From the NCBI GenBank assembly GCA_009792885.1, contig WMCF01000021.1:1161268-1225267 (forward strand): a stretch of DNA of 64,000 bases, read 5' to 3'. Positions 50,671 to 63,500 of the stretch are shown one piece after another (position 1 is the first letter of the stretch; each line of letters begins with the position of its first letter). Position numbers and translations under genes: made by a program. Source of the stretch: Eremophila alpestris peregrina. Taxonomy: Eukaryota; Chordata; Aves; Passeriformes; Alaudidae. The notes below the pieces were generated by a model. It did no database searches. It saw only the letters and a program-made list of their open reading frames with translations, and was not told where the DNA came from.

Positions 50671-52249
50671 TTTAGCATCCAGTAGGACCAACATTAAAAT
50701 AAGGCAGATCCTCCTGACCTGACAGATACCTCTCTACTGGTGCCAGGCCTCCATGGGATCAAAGACATCCACCTTAGATATACCTTTAGTCAGCCTTTCA
50801 TCTGCCTCAGATTTCCCCCCCAGCAGAAAACGTCTAGGTTTGCACAGCTGCAGGCCAGGTACAGCCATAACTTTTACCAGGATCTTTGACCATCTTGGGT
50901 CTGACATGTGGTCAAAGTCACAAAACAGGCCTTGGCATACACACACTGCTAACACAGCTGTCTCTCTCTGAAAAACATCATAGGAGTGGTTATTCTTGAC
51001 TTTTCCAATGCAGTAAAGAGATGCTCAGGTGCTGAGAATTCTATGGGTTTTTCAACAGCTTTAGGGAAACAAACAGTGTGAACATGATCACAGCTGGTGT
51101 TATTTTGATTTTATGGTGTTTGGGACAGTAACTTCTAGCAAGCATCTGCAAACCAACTGAGGTGCAGAGCTTCTAGTGGGCACTTCATAACTTTTTAGAC
51201 ACATGTACCTTTGGCCATTTGTCTGTTCAGTAACCAAGAATCAAAGATGAGTGCACTAACTCCATTGCATGTGGTGGACACTGTTTCTGATAGTGGAATC
51301 ACTCTAAAGTCAGGAGAACAAACCAAAAAGTGAGTGATGCAGTTTTCATGGGAGGACTCCATTACTAACTGCCTAAAGAATCTTCTTACTATTATGAAAT
51401 GGAAATTATTTGCAAAGAAGGGTTAAAAGTCACATGCAGGCATTCACTGGGAATTATTGACATAGGTATGACATAGAAGATAGCCAATCAAAAAGCAATT
51501 TTATAAACATTGTTATTAAATAGTATGGTAATTACTTTAAGTACTGGAGGAATGTCAGGGTCATATGAGAGTTTTGTTGGTGTCATAGTTTTTCTGTCTG
51601 ACACTTAGGGTATCAATGACACTTAGTATATTTATTCTGAAATGTGAGCTCTGTCGCCAGCCTAGAAGCTAATTCACATACCACCCCATACTTACACAGA
51701 AATAATTTCTGATTTTTATTTCATTCACTAAGTATCCAGCAATGCAAGCGTCAAAGCTCTCCACACATAAAAGTATGGAAGTAATTAGGGATTATGTGGT
51801 AAGTGTACAAACATAGTTTATATTACTGTGTATTAGAAAGGACCCCTTTTATAGCAGCCTTTGTCAATTTGACAGAGCAAAGGGTTTTAATGTACTGTAA
51901 TAAGAAATGTAAGAGGGGGCAAAGGACAGAGTGACTGTGATGCCTGTTTGTAAACTGCCTGACCCTGAGGTCCTCCCTCTCTCCTACTCATCCATGCTCC
52001 ATGCCTATTCTATGGTCATATACATTTTAACTGAGTTAATAGCAGGCTGCTGGGGGCAGAGGCTGGGGGACATCCCTTAAATGCAACTTGTCAGCTGCCT
52101 GCAGAGCTTATAGCAGTGCTTCCCAAAGACAGCATGGTACACATGATCAGCAGTAAAACTTCCATGATAAAACATGTTACAAAATTATTTTACTTTAGTT
52201 TTGCCCTAGGCCACAATTCCACTCAGGATCAGGTGACTGATATAGGTAG
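50671..52249. other. Non-coding stretch
   Basis: A 73-codon minus frame (50734-50955) lies directly upstream of the integrase-like relic on the same strand but has no recognisable retroelement motif. The rest is AT-rich and featureless. Confidence 0.35.
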
Positions 52250-52265
52250 AAATAAATAAATAAAT
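52250..52265. repeat. (AAAT)n microsatellite
   Basis: Four tetranucleotide units. Confidence 0.75.
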
Positions 52266-55200
52266 GTAAAAACTGTCAGTGGGGAGAACAGACAGGCAGG
52301 GTGACATCCCAGGCAAGCCCCTGAGCTGACAATTTACCAGCTTGAAATTTGTAATGGGGGTTCCTGTGGCTTTGTGGTGGATTTGTTCCATGCCTGTTCC
52401 CCATCAGGAGCAGGGAGAGCCCCGAGAGGGTGCACAGCCCAGCTTGGAACACCTCACCCCAACCCAGCCAGTACCCTGCTCCCTCCCTTTATGAGAAACA
52501 GGTCTGGTACAAACACTCCTGCCACCTCCCCATGTCCTCCACAGGGGCAAGGGGAAGCATGGAGGGATATGGAGTTTTATTTACTGTTCAGAAAGCCAAC
52601 AGCATCCTCCACTTCACATGTAATAGATGACAGTGGTGCTTCACAGCAAGGAGTTCCCAATGTAAATTGTAACATGAAATATATACTGCCTGGTAACATC
52701 CCTGTCACACTGCCTGAACTTCAGCTCAATTAAAAAAAGAAATCAGCTGACACTAATAAAATGCTATTTTTGGTGTAAATGAAAGGAAAACTATACCAAC
52801 ACAGATTTAGTGCAATTTTAAAATAAAACCCAAAGGGAGCAAAAAAGGTGGAAGAGGGCCACAGCATAGGCTGTAGAAATGGATATACACTGAAAGCACA
52901 AATGTCCATTTTGAAAAATGTGGGATAACTGCAAGGCACCATGTTTGAACCTGTCTGTGCTGTGAGCAGGGTGGGCACCCCTGATCCTCCCACAGGTGAT
53001 GCAGCCACCCCTGTGCCAGCCAGCCCCACTCCTGCCGTGCACCACCGAGTAAGCCATGCCAAAACCTGCTGGGGGTAGCACTAGACAGAGCTTGACTGGC
53101 AATCCAGCACTGGAATTCCAAAATGTTTTACCAAAATGGAAAACTGGCACAGAGCTGCCCTTGTCACCCACAGCTGTCCTGTGGCATGGGAAGCTCTGCC
53201 ACAGCTGGGCAGGGAATTGCAAAGGGCTCTTGCATTTTTCTTTCACATTTTATGCCAGGTTCATCCCCAAGATCTACAATGCACAGCCTAATACCTGGAA
53301 TAAAAATAAGGCCTCACTGCAAATGTGAAAAATCACATTTTACTGTGATTTATGCAGTAGATAATATGTTCTGGCTGTAGATTGACTGAATTGGTGGTCC
53401 CACATTAAATCTCTAATCTGAAGCATGCAGAGGCTCCTCAGCAGAAGTTTGCACTGTGGCACAAGTACTTGCTAGGAATGTAAATAACCCAAAAGGCAAC
53501 TACTTCCAGAAACAACATTAAACAAATCAGCATTTCCTGATGCTCTGGAAACACAATAATTTAAGGTGTTGATAGCTGCTTGGTACTTTGGAAAGCCAGG
53601 AAACTGAGTTAGCCCTTCTACAAGGGGGGTTAGCAGTTTTAGACTTAGTCCCAATACCCTAGAAGGTCTGGCTGTGATTTTTGTACAGAGATAATAAATA
53701 CAGGCTTTGATAGGGAACTCACATTTAAAAATAATGTCACTACTCTCCATTTGGCATGCAGCAGAGATGTGGCAAGCAGGATGAGAACAAGAGAAAAGAT
53801 CAGTCACCAGAAAAAAATAGAGTGCAGGAAACAGGTGATAGCATTAGTATAATGAATTCCCTAACTTAAGTTTCAAGTTTATTAATTACAGTCAGACATA
53901 GGTCTAGGTGGTATGATTTAAATACTCTAATTCAGCATGAAGAGTTTCGGGATGTTCAAGTCCTGTCACAGCTTTGAGAACTTCAGCTCCAGGATGGGCT
54001 GGATCAGCACATTGCCTCCAGCAGGTTCACCCCAAATCCAAGCCCTGTGGTTACCTCCCACCCACACCAGCCCATCTCCAAACTTCCTCTTCAAGATCTC
54101 AATGCTCACACAGTTCTGGGTGCACAAAATCCCTGTGGGATGTTCTCATTCACACACCTCACCCACACGGCTGTGACATCTTTCCTTGGATAAAATGGAG
54201 ACCCGTTTGGAAATAAAGTCAATCAGTCTCAGGGGAGGAAAATCACATAAAATCAGTCTGTGGTCACAACATCCTCCAGGGGGTAGGAGGTACCTTCATG
54301 TTGGGCAAGACAAACCACAGCTTTTGTCAAGTGGCAGCACTGTGCTTCTCATTCATCCAATTCCAAGCACTCCTGGGTGACCAGCACTGTTACACAATAA
54401 CTTTACTACTAGTGATAAATACTACTTAAATACTGAGTGATAAGAGCAATAGCCAAGGAACCAGTGGAAAAACTGGAAACTTAAGGGTGATCACTGCAGA
54501 AGTGAAAAAAGAATGCAGATTTTTCATATCAAAAGAGTACTTTAATTTATCTGAAAGCCTAGCTCTTCTCTACTGCACAGCAAAAATGCAAGCCTCAAAG
54601 ACAAAATTCTCCACTTTTCTGTTTCAACATATTCAGAATGTAGAGAAGCATATTCAGGAAGTTTCTATATTTGATGATCTTTTTCCATTCTAAGTTTCTA
54701 ATTAGTACTATGCCCTATTCTGTGAGTTTTATTTTCAGCACTAGAGCCAGCACACAACACCCAGAATGCCTATCCTTCAACTGGATAAAAATATGTACGT
54801 CCACATTCATTCTGTAGCAACAGATCCTTTTTTATCTGCTTGCTGAGGATGTGGAGCTGGATTGACCAAACACCAGAAGCTCAGAATCTGTTCATCTTTC
54901 CCATTTTATTACAGAAGCACTTTAATTGGTGACTGTCATTGAAGGCTGACACATTTAACAGGTTGGTCTGCCACACAGATATTCTGAGGCTCACAGGCAG
55001 GGAGGGTTTGCTGTACCAGTGCTTGGTACAGGTGAGCCCATCTGCCTGCCCTGCAGGGACACAGGGGCTCTACCCAACACTAGTTTTACAGCAGCTGCAA
55101 ACTACTTGTGTCCTGGTTTGTTCTAGAACAAAATGATATAATACAGATATGTATTTTTCAGTGTTTGGTTAGGACACCACAGAGCAGCCTGCATGCTTCC

Positions 55201-56524
55201 CCCTCTACCCCACCAGAATATTGCCTCCAGTCTTTTTCCAGCCTGAGGACAAGGGACATTATTCAGTCATTCCACTCCAAAACTTGCCTTCCACATTCAC
55301 ACTCTGCAGAGGAGCCCTAGAAAGTCACAGCTACCCAAAAGGGAAATGCAACCTATCCTCAAAATACATCTGAATTCAGAGAGGCCAACACAGGTTTCTT
55401 TCAATGCTTTCCTTTGCTGAAGTTCAACCTCCAAGAGAGCAGCAGCTCTCACCATCACATGGGATTGGGGACAGCTGTGGCTGGCTGTGTGCATGGTCAC
55501 CTCCTGAAGGGCAGCTCCAGTTCTACCCACAGCAACTCATTGCAGTGGAGACCAAAGAGATGCCCAGACAAATAGCACAGCTCACTGGGACTGCCATGTC
55601 CCATGCATCACCCGAGATGGGCTCCAATTGCTTTGACTCACACCCCACCACTCAGCTCTTTGATCCTACCTGCTTAGAATTTAAGACTTTTTTTCCTGAC
55701 TCCTGAAAAATCTTTCAGCAGGCTTGCATTCAACATTAACAAAGGAAGAGCTGAAGGTACATTAAAAAAGAAAAAAAAAAATCTTGGGGGTGGGAAAAGC
55801 TGGAGGGAGGTGTAATAAAATGAAGTCAAATGAAAATAAAACAAAAGAGGAACACAGTACATAGCTGGAAAATCAAAAGACAAAATAAAAGATTAAGGAG
55901 TGCAGGTAAAGATAAAATTCAAAAACTGCTTTAAATGTTGATTCTCTCCCTACTGTTTTTGTTTCATGCAGTATTTTGATGCTAGCATCTAATTATTCTT
56001 TGCAGTGTTTTATCTCCCCCATTATAGTATCACCAGATTTTTTTTTATTGGCACTTTCCTTATTAATGATTACAACACCTACGTTTAAGGAGCTAAATGA
56101 GTTCTCTCTTTTCCTGAGCTGCAGAGAGGGGGGTCAGCAGAGAAATGAGAATTATTCTGTTGTATGCAGATGTGTTATACTCAAAATTATTTTTGGCCAT
56201 TGAAGTAGCTCCCACAGCTTGCTGAGGCAAAAGAAAGATTCCTCTCCCAGGAAAGTCAAGAGATCTCCTTCTGCTCTCCAGTCAATCACAACAGGAATTT
56301 AACAAATCTTCCAGCTTCAGCCTAAAAGCATTAACAGTTTCCTTTTAAATACCTGTGCTTAATTAAACTCAGCTTCCTTTTCAGAACCCATTCAGCACAG
56401 AAACATGTCCACCAACAGAATGTGCTTGTTTTCCCCTCTCTGCCGTGGGTCCTGATGCTGGCTGGAGCAAAGTGCATCACAGAGTCCCCCTGAGCATGGC
56501 TTGGGGGACTGTCCTGGTGTGCAG
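52266..56524. other. Non-coding stretch with GC-rich patches
   Basis: GC-rich, CpG-poor patches at 52400-52560, 52960-53230 and 53960-54180. A 142-codon minus frame (52818-53246) overlaps other open frames and is unrecognised. A 53-bp stretch at 54979-55031 is bounded by cacag and gtgagc but shows no other exon feature. An A-rich tract covers about 55763-55782. Confidence 0.4.
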
Positions 56525-56985
56525 CAGTCCTGTCTGTGTGACCCGCCCTGTCTGTGTGATCAGGTCCTGTATGATCAGGTCCTGTCTGTGTGACCGGCCC
56601 TTCTGGCTGTCTGTGTCACCAGTCCTATCTGTGTGATCAGGTCCTGTCTATGTCACCAGTCCTGTCTGTGTGATCAGGTCCTCTCTGTGTGACCGGCCCN
56701 NNNNNNNNNNNNNNNNNNNNNNNNNNNNNNNNNNNNNNNNNNNNNNNNNNNNNNCAGTCCTATCTGTGTGATCAGGTCCTGTCTATGTCACCAGTCCTGT
56801 CTGTGTGATCAGGTCCTCTCTGTGTGACCGGCCCGTCTGGTTGTCTGTGTCACCAGTCCTGTCTGTGTGACCAGTGCCTGTCTGTGTGATCAGGTCCTGT
56901 ATGATCAGGTCCTGTCTGTGTCACCAGTGTCTGTCTGTGTCACCAGCCCTGTCTGTGTGACCGGTGCCTGTCAGTGTCACCAGAC
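56525..56985. repeat. Minisatellite, 18-19 bp unit with higher-order structure
   Basis: The unit is close to 'cagtcctgtctgtgtga' plus a short variable end (cc or tcag). Variants include tatctgtg, tctatgtca and a shortened unit (gtcctgtatgatcag). The array is interrupted by a 55-base gap. Open frames through it repeat the same few residues and are not taken as genes. It borders a CpG-rich island on its right. Confidence 0.92.
56700..56754. other. Assembly gap inside the minisatellite, 55 N
   Basis: The 80 bases before the gap (56620-56699) are identical to the 80 bases after it (56755-56834). The gap size may therefore be wrong, or the flanks may be a false duplication. Confidence 0.99.
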
Positions 56986-57255
56986 CGGCTCTCACAGGGC
57001 ACGGGCAGCCTGTTCATCCCCTCAGCAGCAGCCGCTCACGGACACAGCTCCCGCGGAGCGCCCGGGTGCTGCCGCTCGCTGATGAGCTCCGTGTGCCCGA
57101 GTTCCCGGCGGGCCGGGGCTGCAGCCCCGGGGAGCTGAGCTGTGCTGGAGCTGGGGTGGCTGCTGTCCCCGCCGATGGCACCGCAGGGCTCGGGGGAACG
57201 CTGCGCTCCCCGGGGAGAGCCGCGGACGGAGCCGGACCTTTACCACGGCCACGGC
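56986..57255. promoter_or_regulatory. CpG-rich island
   Basis: About 29 CpG dinucleotides in roughly 270 bases by hand count, the densest in the window, with a GC-box-like word (ccccgcc) near 57168. It falls abruptly to AT-rich DNA after 57260. The island could mark a promoter, but no exon, TATA box or named gene is visible on either side. Open frames of 76-116 codons on both strands are products of composition. Confidence 0.5.
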
Positions 57256-58288
57256 TTTTGGGGTAATTGTGTAACAACAGAAACCCGGGCTGGCAGGAAA
57301 GCAAGGAAAGCCTAAACACGGGGGAAATAACTGAAAAATAAAAATACCCTTTAAAAAACCCCACAGGAAGCTGTATTTATTATTTGCACATTAGGCGTAA
57401 AAACCAAACCAGGGTGCAAATAACCGCAGATAAACTTTTGCCAGGAGCTAGAAATTTTCACATCTATGTAAAGCTGGCAACGTGCTTCAAACTTACTGCC
57501 TTTTTTTTTTCCCCTTTGGAATCCGAAATATGCCTTCTGTGCTCCCCACACAGGGCACAAGTTACGTTAATACATTGGCTTTGACTGTGGCTTTCATATG
57601 CTCTGGATTCTTAGATATTACAAGGGCCTTAGTAAGTAATTAGAAGAAGTTAATAAAGATTCATATAAATATTGTTCTAAATAACTGTTTAGCAAACGCT
57701 ATATATTCATATTACAATAAATAAATTAAATTTGCCATCAAAGTTTCATGGCAAAGCAGTAGAACTATCATATTGGAGAAGCAGACAGACAGCCTGTTAG
57801 GGAGACAAAAGCTAAAGCTTTCTTAACATAGAAAATGTTCCATGAATAGGGTTAAATACTTAATGGTTGCTAGCAAAAGATAAGACAAATATTCTTTGTT
57901 AATATTTATAGAATCCCATCAGGAACTCTTTTGTCCTAGCATTGTTTCCAAAATTCAATCCCCTAGTTATATCCATCATTTTTCATGTGATTAAAGGAAT
58001 CTAAATTTGCTGCCTTGTCTTGTAAAAGAGTAAAAAAGTTAGACCTGTATTATTAAAGCCTCTTGGTTAGAGCAGCAAATGTAATATTGATAGTCTATGG
58101 TATATAAGTAAAAAAAAAATCAACTGATCACACACATGACATATAAAATACATTCACAATGTTATTGCTAAGAAGTAGGGATCCAGGTAAAAAATAAGAG
58201 AGAAATAAAATACTTCAAACTGGTAAAAGGTGAGAATTAAAATACTAGAACCACAAGGGTAAAAAAAAACCACATAGGCTTTAGTGAT
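57256..58288. other. AT-rich stretch after the CpG island
   Basis: Strongly AT-rich with T10 near 57501-57510. No repeat or gene recognised. Confidence 0.4.
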
Positions 58289-59090
58289 ACGGTGGTGATA
58301 TGACTGCACAGCCTGGGGCAGGAAACCTTCTGCTGTGGGAGTGAGCCCTGACACCCTGCACCCGAACACAGAGCCACAGGGAAGAGTTGGAGGCAACCCT
58401 GGCCATCAGAAGTGTCCTGAAAAAATCAGAAACATGCTCAGGGTGCAGGCAGCAACTGCTGCTGCATAGCTGGCCATAGAACTTTGTTGGTAGCCACCCA
58501 ATGGGCTGGATGGGTAACAGTGAGCACGGGGGATCTGAGTGTTGGACTGAGCAAAGGGAGTGCCAGGCACACAAGGGAGGGAGGGGAGGGCACTGCACCT
58601 CCGGGTCACACACCTCCAGGGAGGGCTCAGGGGGCTGCAGTGAAATCACAGCACCATCCCCCAGTGGGGCAGAGCCAACATCCCTGCCCAGCCCTGCAGC
58701 CAGCGCCGTGAGATGGGGGGGTCCCTCCCCACACCTGTAAAACGGGAGCCCAGAGAGCTGCTGCTACTTTTGGTGATGAAAATATACATTTACTTATTTT
58801 TATGTATATACATCTGTACACAAAAGGCATCTCCATCTGCAGCAGACTGAGCCACTGTCAGTATTGGTAACTAGCACCGACATTAGAACCAAAGTGAGCT
58901 GGGACAGATCTCACACCTGGCTGCCAGGTGTGTGCTGCTCTCCTGAGCCCCCCAGCCCCTCCACCAAGAGCAGGCACACCCTCAGAGTGGCCTCACCTCA
59001 AGCCCTGCTGCTGGACCTGCCTGAGCAGGGAGAGGAGCAGGGGCAGGGCCACCTGACAGCTCTGTCTGGGGATCTTTATGCCAGACAGAA
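58289..59090. other. GC-rich patches, low in CpG
   Basis: 58289-58760 and 58900-59080 are GC-rich. A 122-codon minus frame (58281-58649) overlaps plus-strand frames of 75 and 79 codons. No repeat family identified. Confidence 0.4.
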
Positions 59091-60388
59091 AATAAAAAAG
59101 GAACAAAACCAGTGTTTATTCTTTCACCTTTAGAAAACCAAGACTCGGTGTTAAATTCTTCCCAGCCTACTAAAAAGGTTTCTTTTTTTATAAAACAGGC
59201 AAAAGCCAAGTCCTCATTGATCCAATTTTTATTTCTTTACCCAGAACTTCTTAACAGCTTTAGAAAAATAGATAATTATTGCAGTTAATTTCAGCAAAAC
59301 AGTTCAAACTCATCAGGGCTGCACAAGTATAATTTACTACTCCTTCTGACTTATTGTTTTGACTAGATGTAGATTGATGATTAAAGTGATAAACAGTAAC
59401 ATTTTTATAAAATGGCTGACTCTGCCAATGGCAACTGAATAAGAAACATGCTGAAATAGCTGAGCTGTTATTGTGATTGTACTCAAGGCTGTCAACAAAG
59501 AATATAAGTATTTGACAAGGTGTTATCTAATTGTGTTTTTAAAAGCCACGATACATACATCTTTTAATGTGTCACTTTAAGCTGCAAGAGAATTTCTTTT
59601 ATTAAAAAGTACAAAGGAAAAATGAATGCCTTGCATTTTCTTGTTTCTTTTTCCCAAGCTCTGCCCTTTTGCCGTCATTTGACAGAATATATTTGCTCTT
59701 TAGTCAAATTGGCTTTTATTTAAATGGTAGCCCAAAATAGCACAGCAACATTAGGTGTATAAGAAGAAAGAACAGTGTGTCCCACAGACAATTTTTATCT
59801 CAGCCCTGGTGGGAATTAACTGATCGAAACAGAAGGCTAAGAATAAAATCCTTTTGACGCTTGGAGTTAGTGAAACAGCATTTTGGAGCAAGGAAAAGGT
59901 TTGGCTTTTTGATTTTTTTTATTATTTTTTTTTTTAATAAGAGGGATTGCCAGGAAAAGTATCTTAACATACTGCCTTTGGAGCTACCTGTAGTCCCTCC
60001 ACGGCTCATGCTACACACAAGCATCCTTCCACCCAAAACACACTTATCCTCAGACAGCCCCCCTGAGCTGAGGAAGGCGTGCAACCCACACTGACTCCAG
60101 AGCTGTAGAGTGCAGTCCAGACCCTCTCAGCCCTCTGCCCCTTTCTCTGTTTGTAAGGGAAAACCTGGAGACCTCAGAAAGGAAAGGCTTTGCTAACACA
60201 TTGGAAGAAAGGTGGAATCTCTGGGATAAGTGAAGGAGCAGGGGCAGGAGGGGGCACTGGTGCCAGGCCACTCCCACACAGAGTGATCGCTGGGAGGGAA
60301 GGAGGGAGTTAAAACGGACCACACAGGGAATTAAAGATGCTACAAAAAAAAAAAAGGAAACTCCTACTTATGTGTTCTTGCCTTCTAG
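59091..60388. other. AT-rich stretch then GC-rich flank
   Basis: AT-rich to about 59990 with T11 at 59935-59945, then moderately GC-rich, then A12 at 60344-60355. Nothing else recognised. Confidence 0.4.
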
Positions 60389-60559
60389 GATGACAATAAC
60401 ATTGTGAAATGCTGCAAGGGAATCAACTGTTTGGAAACCCTCTTAGGATGAGTTCACACTGTGGGGAGGAACGCAGGAAGTGTCAAGGACTGATGGTGCC
60501 TCTGAGCATCTCTGGGTGTTGGGAAGGCAGAGCATCAAAACTCTGCCCTTTTCACCCAG
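60389..60559 (+). other. Splice-bounded 171-bp segment, possible non-coding exon
   Basis: Preceded by a fair acceptor (tgtgttcttgccttctag) and followed by a near-consensus donor (ccag then gtaaggg). Two plus frames hit stops early in the segment. The third opens only from an ATG at 60409 and runs past the donor to 60678. It cannot be an internal coding exon in full. It could be a first coding or lncRNA exon, or a chance pair of splice-like sites. Confidence 0.15.
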
Positions 60560-63500
60560 GTAAGGGACCTAACACAACCAAGGAGGTCGGCCATTGTGAA
60601 ATGGGAAGTCCTGATGGACTTGCAAAGCCACCATTCCAAGAGTGTTCTCCATTGGCCATCAGCTTGGGAAAGCCCTGATCTTCACCAGGAGCTAAAACAG
60701 ACTCCAGCTTTCCACTAGCATTTGCCTGAGAGTTGAGCACACAGGAAGAAGGGAAAAATTTGTGGCAAGGGAGATGGCAGCAGTATGGCACTTGCTTAAA
60801 AACACAGCATGTTTTTGGGTGAATAGCTGAGGGTCAGGTAGAGCAGCACACTGATGAAAAACACAGGCTCCCAAATTGCACTGAGATCTACCAATGTCAT
60901 TGGCACACCAGTCCCAGCAGCACCACAGAAATATAGAGGTCAACTCGGTCTATTATGGGACAGCAACTTCTAATTTTTAATCTCAGTGGTATTTTAAGCA
61001 CAGGATAGAAGTTAAAGGAGAAAAATCTCTTTATAATGAAAGACACAGAGAGGTACCATCTGACCTGATTTAGCAAGGTAAGGTGCTTCATCCCTTCCTG
61101 GCCTGAGCACTGTGTGTTTGCTTGCCTTTGAAGATATATTTGCCAAAAGTTGAGGGGAGCAGTCAGAGCTTCACTGTCAGAGGTTAAGAACATCTTTGCT
61201 ACCATCTGATGGCCTGGGTTCACAGCATTTCTATAGATCACACCTTACCATTAATTTTAAAACTACCTCATATTGTTGGGTTTTTTTTTCAGAAGGAGCT
61301 GAAAAACACTCTAAACATAATGACTGAGTGGCTTCCATGTTTTGTGTTTAAAGAGGTAAAGTATAAGAGGCATTGTAGAAAATTCTGCACATCCTTCTGC
61401 ATACAATAGGGAAGGTGCAGGTCATGGGCCTGTGGCAGCACAGAAAATAATTGAATATGGATATGAAAAATAACTGAAAAAATGGCTTATTGTTAACATA
61501 GGATCTCCTTTCTAAGTAGGGATCACAACTGTCAGATCTCTGTCCAGTTCAAAAGTCAGAAAATTTCCAATTCAATTTCCAATTGTAGAAAATCCTACCC
61601 TTTATGTAAATGAACTGGGAGCAAAAAACCACAACCCTTCCTTTGAGAGCAGTGCCAGTGGTTCAAGGGCTGGGGCTGGATGCTGAGTGCCCAGAGCCCT
61701 GTGGCAGAGGCAGTGCCCTGACCCCAGAGACTGAGCAGTGCTCCTCATGGGCAGAGGAGCCTGTGACTCACTGCTGAGGAGCTGAGGCAGTGCTGACCTG
61801 TGGGCCCACTGCTGGCTGCTCTCAAAAAGAGAGACAACACATTCAGACCTCTCTAAATGCCTAATGATGCACCTGCTCTTGGGAAGGGCAAATCACCTGT
61901 AAGAACCCACTGTGGCCATGCAGCCAAGACCTGCAGCTGCTTAAAGAAAATAAAAACTAGATTAACCAACGTGAAAGAAAACCATATATGAACAATAACC
62001 CTTGATTTGTATTATTTCAGCCATAAATATTGGAAGTGATGTAGTCTAGGTCCATTCTTCCCACCTGGATTCTCAACCATGTTCACAAAGAGGAAAACAG
62101 TTCCCTCTGAGACATTAATTTTTAATAACATTTTGGCATTAGTTCTCTTTCAGGTGCTGCTATGCCCTTTAGTAGCTGGTTCCAAATAAATTATACTATA
62201 AAAGGTTTTACCACCCTTTGCATGAGCTAGAAGTATGAGGAGTTACCTGAAGGCAAAGATAAAAGGTAATATAATTAGTTAACTAATCTGAAGCAGAACT
62301 TCTGACTCATTTGGGGTGCAGTCCCAAGGAAAGATCCTAATAAGTTAGTGTTGAGAAAGAGTTTTATATTCAAATGGACAAAATCATGAAGGAATGTACA
62401 TACTTGGAGTCAGACCCAGAATTATTTTTATCATCTTTTGTCTTTCCCTTTTTTATTACTTTTTTTTTTTCAACGAAGAGCTGTAATTCAAGGGTGTTGC
62501 ATTTTGTCATGATTTACAAAATGTAGCCAACATTTTGTGAACCTTGTGGGAATTAAAAAGCTTTTTGAATTTATCTTTGTTTTAGAGTGAATCCTGTGAA
62601 TCTGGAGCTCCTTTAGAAGAGAAGAAGAAAAAGACAGTCATAGGCTCCTGCATTAATTATGATATTTTTAGTTATTTAGCTAGATTTAGGAAAAATAAAG
62701 TCAACATACTGTAAATAAATTCTAAAATCCCTAGCTTTGTGGTTTCTCAAACTGAGTCTCAGTGGAAGAGCTTCAAAAGCCACATAATTTCTATTACAAA
62801 AAACAGTAAAACAAAGATTTGGGTTGTCTTTTGGAATATTTCAATCACTATATAGCAATGCTACCAATGTCTATAAAAGAAGAAAACTTGTTTACAAGTG
62901 TGTCAGGAGGAAGGGAGCCATTTGGGGGGATTTCAGGGTACAAAGACCTGGCCAGTATCAGAGCAGTGTAAAAGCTTCAAAACCTTCCTCAGGATCTAGC
63001 AGAGGTGGGGTGAGGAGTAATGGCTTAGCAAAAGTGGCCTCATCTTTTGGTCAAACAATTCCAGTGTCATGCAGACAATTAATAAGCAGCCAGCAGAGTA
63101 TGTAACTGGTGATTATCTGAACAAAGGGGTTTGCTTTTGCATTATTTCTCAGGACCTGGTGCAATATGTTGGAATTTTTAGCCTATTGCTCATTATCGCA
63201 CTCATTTCCTGAGATCTCGTTTTAACTAAGACACTGTCAAAGCACTTACTTTGTTTTGCTCTCTGTTCACTTTTTGTGCAGAAGTCAGGAGGATTAGATA
63301 CAAAATATGATCTGGCATTCTGTGATGAGAATATTCCTTCTTTGAAAGGATTCCTTTCTTTTTAATATCGGAGCAGCTAGCAACAGTGAGATAGGGGTGT
63401 TCTTTCCAAGTATTTACTCATCCAAGGGCTCCCACACAACAAACCTACATTTAGGACTTTTGTGTTCTCGTCCAGAAAATCCTGGAGGGAGGGGCATGAG

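Noticed and set aside
54979..55031. 53-bp segment between cacag and gtgagc
   Set aside because: Splice-like words at this spacing are expected by chance. No CpG enrichment or coding signal accompanies them.
56445..57082. Open frames through the minisatellite repeating the same cysteine/valine words
   Set aside because: They simply translate the repeat unit, and the array length is not a fixed multiple of three.
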